8,491 nucleotides of DNA, from NCBI GenBank assembly GCA_016880225.1, contig JAEHDT010000099.1:1-8491 (forward strand). Direction: 5' to 3'. The notes beneath the pieces are model-generated. The model did not search any database, was not told the DNA's origin, and saw only the letters and a list, made by a program, of their open reading frames with translations. The first letter of the stretch is position 1, and the number at the start of each line of letters is the position of its first letter. Below are positions 1 to 6,379 of this stretch, piece after piece. The stretch is from Gemmatimonadota bacterium (GTDB taxonomy: Bacteria; Gemmatimonadota; Gemmatimonadetes; Gemmatimonadales; GWC2-71-9). The translations under genes and the position numbers were made by a program.

Positions 1-1940
1 CATGGTCCCCGGACGGGCGTGAGCTGCTCCTCGTCTCGAACCGGGGGCACATCCACGGAACCGGCGGGATGTGGCGCATGAACGCCACCCCGGGCGCGCC
101 GATGCGCGAGATCCACTACGAGGAGACCACGTGGAAGGCCCGGCCCGACTGGTCTCCCGACGGCAAGCGTATCGTGTACAGCTCCTACGTCGGCCGCCAG
201 TGGAACCAGTTGTGGCTGATGACGAGCGACGGCGGCGACGCGTTTCCCCTGACCTACGGGGAATTCGACGCGACCGCGCCGCGCTGGTCGCGTGACGGCT
301 CGCACATCGCCTACATCTCGAACGAGGACGGCAACACCGCGCTCTGGGTGCTCGACCTCCCGGGCGCGCGGCGTCACCGGATGGCTGTCGCGGAGCGGCG
401 TTACCGCGGCCCGGTGGGCCGGCTGCGCCTGCAGGTGGTGGACGGCGGCGGGCGCCCGCTCGCGGCCCGTGTGTCGGTGACGGGCCCCGACGGGCGCGGG
501 TACGCACCGGACGACGCGTGGCGTCACGCGGACGAAGCGTTCGACCGTGCCGAGCGCCCGTTCGAGGTCAGCTACTTCCACGCCGCCGGGACTGCGGAGC
601 TGACGGTGCCGGCGGGCGTGCTGCGGGTGGAGCTGTGGCGCGGCCCGGAATACCGCGTGGCGCGCCGGGAGGTGCGGGTGGCGGCAGGGAAGACGGTGAC
701 CGAGCGGCTCGTGCTTGAGCGGCTTGCCGACCTGCCGGCGAGCGGGTGGTGGAGCGGCGACCTGCACGTGCACATGAACTACGGGGGCGCGTACCGCAAC
801 ACGCCCGCGCACCTCGCGTTCCAGGCCCGCGCTGAAGACCTGCATGTGGTCGAGAACCTGATCGTCAACAAGGAACAGCGCGTCCCCGACATCGCCTACT
901 TCCGAACCGACCCCGATCCGGCGTCGGCTCCGGGCTTTCTGCTGATGCACGCGCAGGAGTATCACACGAGCTACTGGGGGCACACGGGGTTGCTGGGGCT
1001 GAGCGATCACTACGTTCTGCCCGACTACGTGGGTTACCCGAATACCGCGGCTGCGAGCCTGTACCCCGCCAACGCCGACGTGGCGGACCTGGCGCACGCC
1101 CAGGGCGCGCTGTTCGGCTACGTCCATCCGTTCGATACCGCCCCCGATCCGGACGACACGACCGCCGCGCTCACCTACGAGCTGCCGGTGGACGCGGCGC
1201 TCGGCAAGGTGGATTACCTCGAGGTGATGGGGTACTCGGACCACCTCATCACGTCGGCCATCTGGTATCGCCTGTTGAACTGCGGCTTGCGGCTCCCAGC
1301 GGGGGCGGGCACCGACGCGTTCCCGAACTTCGCCTCGCTCCGCGGGCCCCCCGGGCTGGTGCGGGTGTTCGCGCGGACCGGGCCGGTGCTCGATCACCGG
1401 CGCTGGCTCGCGGCGATCAAGGCAGGCCGTACATTCGTCACCAACGCGCCGCTGCTCGAGTTCACGCTCGGCGGCCGCGACATCGGAGATGAGATCCGGT
1501 TGCCCAAGGGCAGCCGGCTCATGGCGCGCGTGCGGCTGCGTTCGAGCGTGCCCGTGGATCACCTGGAGCTGATCGGCAACGGCCGGCGGGTCGCGACGTT
1601 CCGGCTCGGCGCGGGGGGCACCGCCGCGAGCGACACGGTCACGATTCCGGTGCAGCGGAGCGGCTGGTACGTCTTGCGCGCCTGGAGCGATCGCGCCCGG
1701 ACTCCGGTGCTCGATCTCTACCCCTTCGCCTCGACGAGCCCCATCTACGTGCGGGTGGGAGGTGAGGCGGTGCGTTCGCCCGACGACGCGGCGTTCTTCG
1801 TGCGGTGGATCGACCGGCTGGACCAGGCTGCGCAGGCGCACGAGGGGTGGAACACGGCCGCAGAGCGGGAGCACGTGCTGCGGTTGCTGGCGCGGGCGCG
1901 GGCGGCATACGCCGCGCAGGCGGGCTCCGCCGCGCCCTGA
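1..1940 (+). CDS. PD40 propeller / CehA-McbA-type PHP metallohydrolase fusion, 5' truncated
   Basis: The reading frame is open from position 3 and reads straight into a WSPDG propeller motif, so the true start is upstream; the in-frame ATG at 69 is internal. About 645 residues are visible. PD40/TolB-type blade motifs (WSPDG or WSRDG) begin at 3, 150 and 285, spaced 45-49 residues. A beta-rich linker resembling a carboxypeptidase-regulatory or Ig-like fold follows (about 415-720). The PHP-like domain has GDLHVH (756-773), HAQEYH (948-965), YVHPFD (around 1122-1136) and GAGTDAF (1302-1322), which supply the expected His, Glu and Asp metal ligands. CehA and McbA are known carbaryl hydrolases; most homologues have unknown substrates, so an ester, carbamate or phosphoester substrate is inference. 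Such propeller-hydrolase proteins are usually exported, but the signal region is off the window. It ends 9 bp from the convergent gene 2. Confidence 0.85.
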   Translation, partial: WSPDGRELLLVSNRGHIHGTGGMWRMNATPGAPMREIHYEETTWKARPDWSPDGKRIVYSSYVGRQWNQLWLMTSDGGDAFPLTYGEFDATAPRWSRDGSHIAYISNEDGNTALWVLDLPGARRHRMAVAERRYRGPVGRLRLQVVDGGGRPLAARVSVTGPDGRGYAPDDAWRHADEAFDRAERPFEVSYFHAAGTAELTVPAGVLRVELWRGPEYRVARREVRVAAGKTVTERLVLERLADLPASGWWSGDLHVHMNYGGAYRNTPAHLAFQARAEDLHVVENLIVNKEQRVPDIAYFRTDPDPASAPGFLLMHAQEYHTSYWGHTGLLGLSDHYVLPDYVGYPNTAAASLYPANADVADLAHAQGALFGYVHPFDTAPDPDDTTAALTYELPVDAALGKVDYLEVMGYSDHLITSAIWYRLLNCGLRLPAGAGTDAFPNFASLRGPPGLVRVFARTGPVLDHRRWLAAIKAGRTFVTNAPLLEFTLGGRDIGDEIRLPKGSRLMARVRLRSSVPVDHLELIGNGRRVATFRLGAGGTAASDTVTIPVQRSGWYVLRAWSDRARTPVLDLYPFASTSPIYVRVGGEAVRSPDDAAFFVRWIDRLDQAAQAHEGWNTAAEREHVLRLLARARAAYAAQAGSAAP

Positions 1941-1949
1941 CGCCGGACC

Positions 1950-3644
1950 TCAGCGGCGCTCGATCACGACCTCGCGCCGTGCCGTGATCGTCTCGCCGCC
2001 GGCGGACGTGACGGTCACCTCGATCACGTAGCGGCCCGGCGCCAAACCCGACACGTCGATGGCGAGCGCGCGGGGCGTCACCTGCGGCACCTCGGGCACC
2101 TCCTGCCACTGCAACTGCACGTCGCGACGCGGCGACGCGAGCCCGACCGACTCCACGGCGCGGCGCAGCCAGCTGGTGCCCTGCCGGGTCATCGTCAACG
2201 ACATGGAGACGGGGCCCTGCGCCGGGTCGAGCCCGTACATCTGCCAGAACACGCCTAGGTTCCGGGTGGACGGCACGCGCGTCGAGCCGAGCGCGTGGAC
2301 CATCGCGGCCTCGAGGGTCGCGGGCAGGGAATCGGGCGGATCGAAGAGCAGCAGGTCGGAGATCGCCGGCCGCCCGTCGGGTCGCGGCGCGAGGTCGATG
2401 CCGTAGCGTGCCCGGGCCGCGTGGCGCTCGCGCGGGGCGACGGCTTCGAGTGAGAAGAGGAGTGGCTCGCACGGCGCCGTTGCCGCCAGGGCGCGCGTGC
2501 CCGTGACGCCCGAGTCCCGCGCGACGAAGGTCGTGTGCTCGTCGGCGGCCAGCGCGAGGGCGGCCGTGGCCGGGCGCTCCGCGAACAGCGTGTCATCCGA
2601 GAGGTCGAACGCCGCGACCATCACGCAGGAATCGCCGCGCCGGAACAGGGCCGCCTGGTGGTCCAGATATCCGAACGCTTTGGCGTAGGCTGGCGCGTAA
2701 CGCTCCCGTGCCTGCGGCGGGTCGAGGCTCCAGTCCTCCGGTCTCGTCCTCCCGGGCTCGTCGAACACGCGGGCGCTGGGCGTGAATCCGAACGCGGGCG
2801 AGGGGTCGTGTCCCGTGATGTTGGGTTCGGACTCGAGCATGGGCGACGCCGGTGGCTCGCGCGTCCACCACGTGGGCCATCCGTATCGCAGCAGGACGTC
2901 GCGGAGGTCGTTCTCCCAGTACAGGCCGAACGTGGTGCGGCGACCCTGCTCGATGCGCACCATCGTCTGCCGCGCGAAGTGCTCAGTGAGGCGGTCGTTC
3001 GCGGGCAGCGAGTAGAGTGGCCGGGCGAGCCACCACCAGCGCTCTTCGAACGCGGCTCGACCGGCACAATCGAGCTCCCGATAACGCTTCGCCAACTCGC
3101 CTTCGAGCAGCGGAGAAACGTCGCTCCAGCGGCAGCGTTCGTCGTCGGGCATGTCGGCAAGGGCAGCCGTGAATAAACTGTCGGCGCCGGCGTAGTCGCG
3201 CTCCGCGTGCCGCACCAGGCCTGCCAGTGCTTCGCACCACCACCGGACGGCCTGGCACTGTTCCGCTACTCGCGCTGCGGCGCTCGGCTGGCTGTCCTCG
3301 AGCAGGTAGCGCACACGCTGCCCGACGATCCACTCGTCGCCCGGGAGGGCGGAGCCGGCGTTGTCGAGCGTCGCGAGCAGCCGGGCGCGCGCCTCACGGA
3401 TGCGCCGTGGCTCCGGTGGCGCGCTGTCGCTCTCGTCACCGCCCTCGTACCAATAGCGGACGCGTCCGATGATCTGGTAACGCGCGCCGCCCGATCCGGA
3501 GGGGCGCTCGGGGACGCTGACCCGCCGCGTGGTCTCGAACGCATCCCGCGCCCGGCGCGCCGCCTTGAGTACGGCCACCGAGTCGGGGGCGCCGGACTGC
3601 CGCCCACCGGCGATGAGAGAGAGGAGGAGAGGAAAGAAGGTCAT
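1950..3644 (-). CDS. GWxTD-like domain protein, probably exported, function unknown
   Basis: This encodes 564 residues. The ATG at 3644 is chosen because GGAGG lies 4 nt upstream and a hydrophobic N-terminus follows (residues 2-13, FFPLLLSLIAG), although a positive n-region is lacking, so export is only likely. There is no lipobox cysteine. Residues about 80-190 look helical and TPR-like. Residues 200-262 (ERWWWLARPL, then RLTEHFARQ, then RYGWPTWWT at 253-261) follow the pattern of the GWxTD domain, where a W-rich start, a conserved helix and an RYGPP-like turn occur in order; the canonical GWxTD and GPPD residues are altered. The C-terminus (about 526-563, DVSGLAPGRYVIEV) is a beta-sandwich like that ending many GWxTD proteins. 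GWxTD proteins are common in Gemmatimonadota and Acidobacteriota and have no established biochemical role. The gene is divergent from the ligase at 3726. The family assignment is by eye; the gene itself is firm. Confidence 0.75.
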   Translation of the reverse strand: MTFFPLLLSLIAGGRQSGAPDSVAVLKAARRARDAFETTRRVSVPERPSGSGGARYQIIGRVRYWYEGGDESDSAPPEPRRIREARARLLATLDNAGSALPGDEWIVGQRVRYLLEDSQPSAAARVAEQCQAVRWWCEALAGLVRHAERDYAGADSLFTAALADMPDDERCRWSDVSPLLEGELAKRYRELDCAGRAAFEERWWWLARPLYSLPANDRLTEHFARQTMVRIEQGRRTTFGLYWENDLRDVLLRYGWPTWWTREPPASPMLESEPNITGHDPSPAFGFTPSARVFDEPGRTRPEDWSLDPPQARERYAPAYAKAFGYLDHQAALFRRGDSCVMVAAFDLSDDTLFAERPATAALALAADEHTTFVARDSGVTGTRALAATAPCEPLLFSLEAVAPRERHAARARYGIDLAPRPDGRPAISDLLLFDPPDSLPATLEAAMVHALGSTRVPSTRNLGVFWQMYGLDPAQGPVSMSLTMTRQGTSWLRRAVESVGLASPRRDVQLQWQEVPEVPQVTPRALAIDVSGLAPGRYVIEVTVTSAGGETITARREVVIERR

Positions 3645-3648
3645 GGTC

Positions 3649-3653
3649 CCTCC
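3649..3653 (-). promoter_or_regulatory. Ribosome binding site of the GWxTD-like gene
   Basis: GGAGG on the minus strand lies 4 nt before the ATG at 3644, within GGTGGAGGGACC. It fixes the start of the minus-strand gene and rules out the much longer upstream extension of the same open frame, which runs antisense into the ligase gene. Confidence 0.75.
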
Positions 3654-3659
3654 ACCTGC

Positions 3660-3665
3660 AACATA
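3660..3665 (-). promoter_or_regulatory. Candidate -10 box for the GWxTD-like gene
   Basis: TATGTT on the minus strand matches TATAAT at 4 of 6 positions, including the most conserved TA...T. It lies 15 nt before the ATG, which would give a leader of roughly 8-10 nt that still contains the GGAGG site. No good -35 is seen at the expected distance (about 3682-3689, GC-rich), so activation or an alternative sigma factor would be needed if this is the promoter. Confidence 0.3.
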
Positions 3666-3670
3666 TCGCC

Positions 3671-3690
3671 GCTCGGCCCGCCGGGCGAGC
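3671..3690. promoter_or_regulatory. Imperfect 20-bp dyad between the divergent promoters, candidate operator
   Basis: The sequence GCTCGGCCCGCCGGGCGAGC reads as an imperfect palindrome: the outer five pairs and the next pairs two and three steps in match, with two mismatched pairs. It sits immediately next to the TTGACG -35 box of the ligase (3691) and in the spacer upstream of the candidate minus-strand -10, so a protein bound here could control both divergent genes. High GC raises the chance of fortuitous dyads. Confidence 0.3.
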
Positions 3691-3718
3691 TTGACGCCAC
3701 CCGTGGCGGGCGTAATGT
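3691..3718 (+). promoter_or_regulatory. Candidate sigma70-type promoter of the ligase gene
   Basis: TTGACG (3691-3696, 5 of 6 to TTGACA) is followed after 16 bp by TAATGT (3713-3718, 3 of 6 to TATAAT but keeping TA...T). Transcription would begin about 7 nt after the -10, at 3725-3726, which is exactly the GTG start codon. A perfect inverted repeat with 6-bp arms, CGCCAC and GTGGCG, separated by 2 bp (3695-3708), lies inside the spacer and could be an operator. The promoter is recognised by motif only. Confidence 0.45.
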
Positions 3719-3725
3719 CGGCGCC

Positions 3726-5294
3726 GTGATTCCGCGCGACCTGAACGCCGCCTGCTGGTTCGTGGACCGCCACGCCGAGGAAGGCCGGGACGGCCGGCTC
3801 GCGATCATCCACGAGGGCCGCCGGCTGAGCTACGGCGAGGTCGCGAGCGGCGTGAACCGCCTCGGGAACGCGCTCGTGCGGCTCGGCGTGAGCATCGAGC
3901 AGCGCGTCGTGCTGCTGTTGCCCGATTCGCCCGAGTTCGTATCGAGCTTCTGGGGCGCGATGAAGATCGGCGCGGTGCCGATTCCCACGAACACCCTTCT
4001 CAAGCCCCATGACCTGGAATACATCCTGCGCGACAGCCGGGCGGCCGTCGTGATCGCGAGCGCACCGCACGCGGCGCGAGTGGAGGAGGTGCGATCCCGC
4101 GTGCCCGGGTTGAAGCACGTGGTCGTCGCGGGCGAGGCGGGTCCTGGTCAGCTCGCGTACGACGCGCTCGTGGCGGCTGAGAGCGCCGAGCTCGAGCCCG
4201 CGGCCACGACCAGGGATGACGTCGCCTTCTGGCTCTATACGTCGGGCACGACAGGCACCCCCAAGGCGGCCGTCCACCTGCACCACGACATGCTGGTGTG
4301 CTGCGAGGGCTTCGGCCGTCACGTACTCGAGATCGGCCCCGACGACCGCACCTTCTCGGTCGCCAAGTTGTTCTTCGCCTACGGCCTCGGCAACGCGCTG
4401 TACTTCCCCTTCCACGTCGGGGCGTCGACCGTGCTCTATCCCGGCCGGCCCGAGCCCGCCAAGGTGTTCGAGGTGATCGCGCGGGAGCGCCCCACGCTGT
4501 TCTACGCGGTGCCCACGGCGTACGCCGCGATGCTGCAGGTTCCCGACGCCGAGCGGCTATACGACCTGACGTCGGTCAGAATCTGCAGCTCCGCGGGGGA
4601 GCCCCTCCCGAAGGCGATCTACGACCGCTGGCTCCAGAAGTTCGGCATCGAGATCCTCGACGGCATCGGCTCAACCGAGATGTGTCACACGTTCATCGCG
4701 AACCGCCGCGGCTCGGTGCGGCCGGGCTCGAGCGGGACGCTCGTGCCCGGGTACGACGCAAAGTTGGTGGATGAGGACGGGCGGGAGGTGGGCGTGGGCG
4801 AAGTGGGCAATTTGGTCGTCAAGGGGGACAGTGCGTGCGCCTGCTACTGGAACCAGCACGAGCGCACCAAGCAGACGATCGAGGGCGAATGGGTGCGGAC
4901 CGGCGACAAGTACAGCCGCGACGCGGACGGGTACTTCTGGTACGCCGGGCGGACCGACGACATGATCAAGGCGGGCGGGATGTGGGTGTCGCCGGCGGAG
5001 GTGGAGGGCGCGCTGGCCGCGCATCCGGCCGTCGTGGAAGCGGGGGTCGTGGGCGCCGCGGACAAGGACGAGCTCGTCAAGCCGCTCGCGTTCGTGGTGC
5101 TGGCCCGGGGCCACGCCGCCACCCCGGCGCTCGTGGCCGAGTTGCAGGCGTTCGTCAAGGAGCGGCTCGCTCCCTACAAGTACCCGCGCTGGATCGTGTT
5201 CGTGGACGAGCTGCCGAAGACGGCCACCGGGAAGATCCAGAGGTTCAAGCTGCGGGAAGCAGCAAGACAGACGGACAGGAAGGGCCACAACTAG
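3726..5294 (+). CDS. Benzoate-CoA ligase family protein (ANL superfamily)
   Basis: This 522-residue cytoplasmic enzyme would activate an aryl carboxylate (benzoate or a hydroxybenzoate) to its CoA thioester with ATP via an acyl-AMP. Adenylation motifs appear in order: YTSGTTGTPK (171-180, phosphate loop), FFAYGLGN (216-223, typical of benzoate-CoA ligases), DGIGSTEM (312-319), TGD (392-394), the hinge around RTDDMIKAGGMWVSP (409-423), and PKTATGKIQR (497-506) with catalytic Lys503. Length is normal for the family. The GTG at 3726 is chosen because homology-like sequence starts there (NAACWFVDRHAEEG) and the open frame further upstream is only antisense to gene 2. There is no Shine-Dalgarno; the promoter position suggests a leaderless mRNA. 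No benzoyl-CoA reductase or box genes are in view, so the exact acid is unknown; 4-hydroxybenzoate, 2-aminobenzoate or other aryl acids remain possible. Confidence 0.9.
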   Translation: MIPRDLNAACWFVDRHAEEGRDGRLAIIHEGRRLSYGEVASGVNRLGNALVRLGVSIEQRVVLLLPDSPEFVSSFWGAMKIGAVPIPTNTLLKPHDLEYILRDSRAAVVIASAPHAARVEEVRSRVPGLKHVVVAGEAGPGQLAYDALVAAESAELEPAATTRDDVAFWLYTSGTTGTPKAAVHLHHDMLVCCEGFGRHVLEIGPDDRTFSVAKLFFAYGLGNALYFPFHVGASTVLYPGRPEPAKVFEVIARERPTLFYAVPTAYAAMLQVPDAERLYDLTSVRICSSAGEPLPKAIYDRWLQKFGIEILDGIGSTEMCHTFIANRRGSVRPGSSGTLVPGYDAKLVDEDGREVGVGEVGNLVVKGDSACACYWNQHERTKQTIEGEWVRTGDKYSRDADGYFWYAGRTDDMIKAGGMWVSPAEVEGALAAHPAVVEAGVVGAADKDELVKPLAFVVLARGHAATPALVAELQAFVKERLAPYKYPRWIVFVDELPKTATGKIQRFKLREAARQTDRKGHN

Positions 5295-5308
5295 ACGCAC
5301 AGACGCAC
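5293..5308. repeat. Two tandem copies of an 8-bp unit at the ligase stop
   Basis: AGACGCAC occurs twice in direct succession (5293-5300 and 5301-5308), the first copy sharing bases with the TAG stop at 5292-5294. The preceding coding end (GACAGACGGACAG) is similarly purine-rich and repetitive, suggesting replication slippage. No function is implied. Confidence 0.6.
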
Positions 5309-5415
5309 AGCGGTGAACAGGGAGAAGGTGGCAGGAGGGCTTCCCCGATCACTGCCGGTTGCCGTGTTCCCCTTTTTGCGTTGGGGGCCCTGATGTTGCA
5401 CCGCCAGGTCATAGG

Positions 5416-5433
5416 CCCGCCCGTCAGGGCGGG
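5416..5433. terminator. Candidate bidirectional hairpin between convergent genes
   Basis: CCCGCCC (5416-5422), loop GTCA, GGGCGGG (5427-5433) form a perfect 7-bp all-GC stem. It lies between the ends of the convergent ligase (5294) and CPBP gene (5460), the expected place for a shared terminator. There is no U-tract on either side, so it could instead be a pause or mRNA-end-stabilising structure. The rest of 5295-5459 contains no gene I can support. Confidence 0.45.
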
Positions 5434-5459
5434 ACTACTGGCGAACGGAGGCCGGGGGA

Positions 5460-6221
5460 TCATTGTATCAGCAGCAGTAGCACATCGTACAACGCATGCG
5501 TCCACGCCGTGATGCCGAACCCGCGCGCGAGGTAGAGCGCCGAGAAGAACAGCCCCGCGACGGTGCGGAACACGAACGAATACAGCTCCAGCCGGTCGCC
5601 GTAGGGGCCGATGTAATGGAAGGCGGAGAAGATCGCCGCGCCGAGCAGGGTCGCGGCGGCGCCGGCGGGCACCGGACGCCAGCCGAGCAGCGCGCGGGCC
5701 CCGGCGGCGATCGCGCCCACCAGCAGTACCCGAAACAGCAGCTCCTCGTAGATCCCCGCGCCGAGCGACACCATGAGGCGGGTCCACCAGTCGAGCAGCC
5801 GGGGGGCGGGCGCGAGTGCCAGCGTCTGCAGCAGGCCGAGCACGCCCGAGGTGACCCCGCCCACGAGCAACCCGAACAGGCCGGCCAGCACGGCCGACTC
5901 ACCCAACATTCCCAGGAACACTCCGGCCTTGAGCCGGGACCCGCGGGCCCCCATGTCGCGCACCACGAGCCACAGTCCCACGCCGATGAGACAGACCATG
6001 AAGAGCGGTGGCCCCCAGGCGCCCGCCACCGCCGTGAACAGGCTCTGCAGGATGACGTCCGCCCCGTTCCGCACCGAGCGCTCGCCGTGCGCCAGCAGCA
6101 ACGCGAGCACCTGGTAGAACACGAGCAGCGGGAGCGCGAACAATAGGCTGTAGCGCGGCGCGCGGCTCGCGCGCCAGTAGGAGCTGGGTGAGGTGACGGA
6201 TGTGAACCCGGTGCCGGTCAT
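5460..6221 (-). CDS. CPBP family intramembrane glutamic endopeptidase
   Basis: This 253-residue polytopic membrane protein carries the three CPBP/Abi (Rce1-type) motifs: EELLFR (159-164, EExxxR), FSAFH (198-202, FxxxH) and HALYD (242-246, HxxxD). These Glu and His residues form the active site inside the membrane in the Rce1 family. Hydrophobic spans are visible at about 24-43, 70-87, 98-131, 163-179, 184-202, 218-232 and 237-252. The N-terminus (YWRASRAPRYSLLFALPLL) is like that of other bacterial CPBP proteins. The ATG at 6221 is the only plausible start, though no Shine-Dalgarno precedes it. Substrates are unknown; bacterial CPBP proteins have been linked to peptide maturation, bacteriocin self-immunity and protein secretion. 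No bacteriocin gene or prenyltransferase lies nearby, so the role here stays open. Confidence 0.92.
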   Translation of the reverse strand: MTGTGFTSVTSPSSYWRASRAPRYSLLFALPLLVFYQVLALLLAHGERSVRNGADVILQSLFTAVAGAWGPPLFMVCLIGVGLWLVVRDMGARGSRLKAGVFLGMLGESAVLAGLFGLLVGGVTSGVLGLLQTLALAPAPRLLDWWTRLMVSLGAGIYEELLFRVLLVGAIAAGARALLGWRPVPAGAAATLLGAAIFSAFHYIGPYGDRLELYSFVFRTVAGLFFSALYLARGFGITAWTHALYDVLLLLIQ

Positions 6222-6230
6222 AGGGCCATG

Positions 6231-6236
6231 AATCTA
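6231..6236 (-). promoter_or_regulatory. Weak candidate -10 box for the CPBP gene
   Basis: TAGATT on the minus strand (4 of 6 to TATAAT) lies 9 nt before the CPBP ATG. Transcription from it would leave only about 2-4 nt of leader, which would agree with the missing ribosome binding site. No convincing -35 is present, as that position falls in the 6249-6267 hairpin. Confidence 0.25.
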
Positions 6237-6238
6237 GT

Positions 6239-6307
6239 CGCGATCGTTCCCGGGCTGAGAGCCCGGGCTCGGCGGGGGCGCGTCCTTAAGGACGCACGGG
6301 GATCGCG
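6239..6307. repeat. Nested inverted repeats in the CPBP/peptidase divergent region
   Basis: Three inverted repeats are nested. Outer 7-bp arms CGCGATC (6239-6245) and GATCGCG (6301-6307) enclose a hairpin of 8-bp arms CCCGGGCT (6249-6256) and AGCCCGGG (6260-6267) with a GAG loop, and then a perfect 16-bp palindrome GCGTCCTTAAGGACGC (6280-6295). Drawn as single strand this is a closed three-way structure of 69 nt. It could be a dispersed REP-like palindromic element or a pair of operators; it is not a terminator for either gene, because both genes start here. Confidence 0.55.
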
Positions 6308-6326
6308 CTGTGTTTCGGCCGCGCGC

Positions 6327-6355
6327 TTGCCACCCCTCTCGGGCGCCCGTATCCT
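6327..6355 (+). promoter_or_regulatory. Candidate sigma70-type promoter of the peptidase-oxygenase operon
   Basis: TTGCCA (6327-6332, 5 of 6 to TTGACA) and TATCCT (6350-6355, 4 of 6 to TATAAT) are separated by the optimal 17 bp. Predicted transcription starts near 6362, giving an 18-nt leader containing the GAGG ribosome binding site. This is the best promoter match in the window. Confidence 0.55.
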
Positions 6356-6369
6356 ACCGCTCCTCATGC

Positions 6370-6373
6370 GAGG
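6370..6373 (+). promoter_or_regulatory. Ribosome binding site of the P1 peptidase
   Basis: GAGG lies 6 nt before the ATG at 6380 and supports that start, which is directly followed by a signal peptide. A five-codon frame beginning with ATG at 6366 spans this site and ends in a TGA (6381-6383) overlapping the main ATG as ATGA. Confidence 0.6.
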
Positions 6374-6379
6374 TCGTTC

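Noticed and set aside
1639..2472. 277-residue minus-strand open frame across the gene 1/gene 2 junction
   Set aside because: It is Arg/Ala/Pro-rich, out of frame with gene 2 and antisense to gene 1; a GC artefact.
2535..3176. 213-residue plus-strand open frame inside gene 2
   Set aside because: It is antisense to a coherent protein and has no ribosome site or recognisable fold.
3207..3725. Upstream extension of the ligase frame to an ATG at 3207
   Set aside because: It runs antisense through gene 2, shows no ligase-like sequence, and would make the protein about 170 residues longer than its family.
3645..4415. Upstream extension of the minus-strand frame of the GWxTD-like gene, giving an 821-residue reading
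   Set aside because: The extension is antisense to the ligase, has low-complexity high-GC composition, and the real start at 3644 has its own GGAGG site and hydrophobic N-terminus.
5355..5377. T5 run with upstream CGG-TTG-CCG as an intrinsic terminator of the ligase
   Set aside because: The stem would be only about three base pairs and is not adjacent to the T run; the 5416-5433 hairpin is the better structure.
4835..5512. 225-residue plus-strand frame from within the ligase across the intergenic gap
   Set aside because: It is an alternate frame of the ligase, dominated by Gly and Arg, ending inside the CPBP gene on the other strand.
6249..6267. Hairpin with 8-bp arms as a terminator
   Set aside because: Both flanking genes start here and read away from it, and no U-tract follows.
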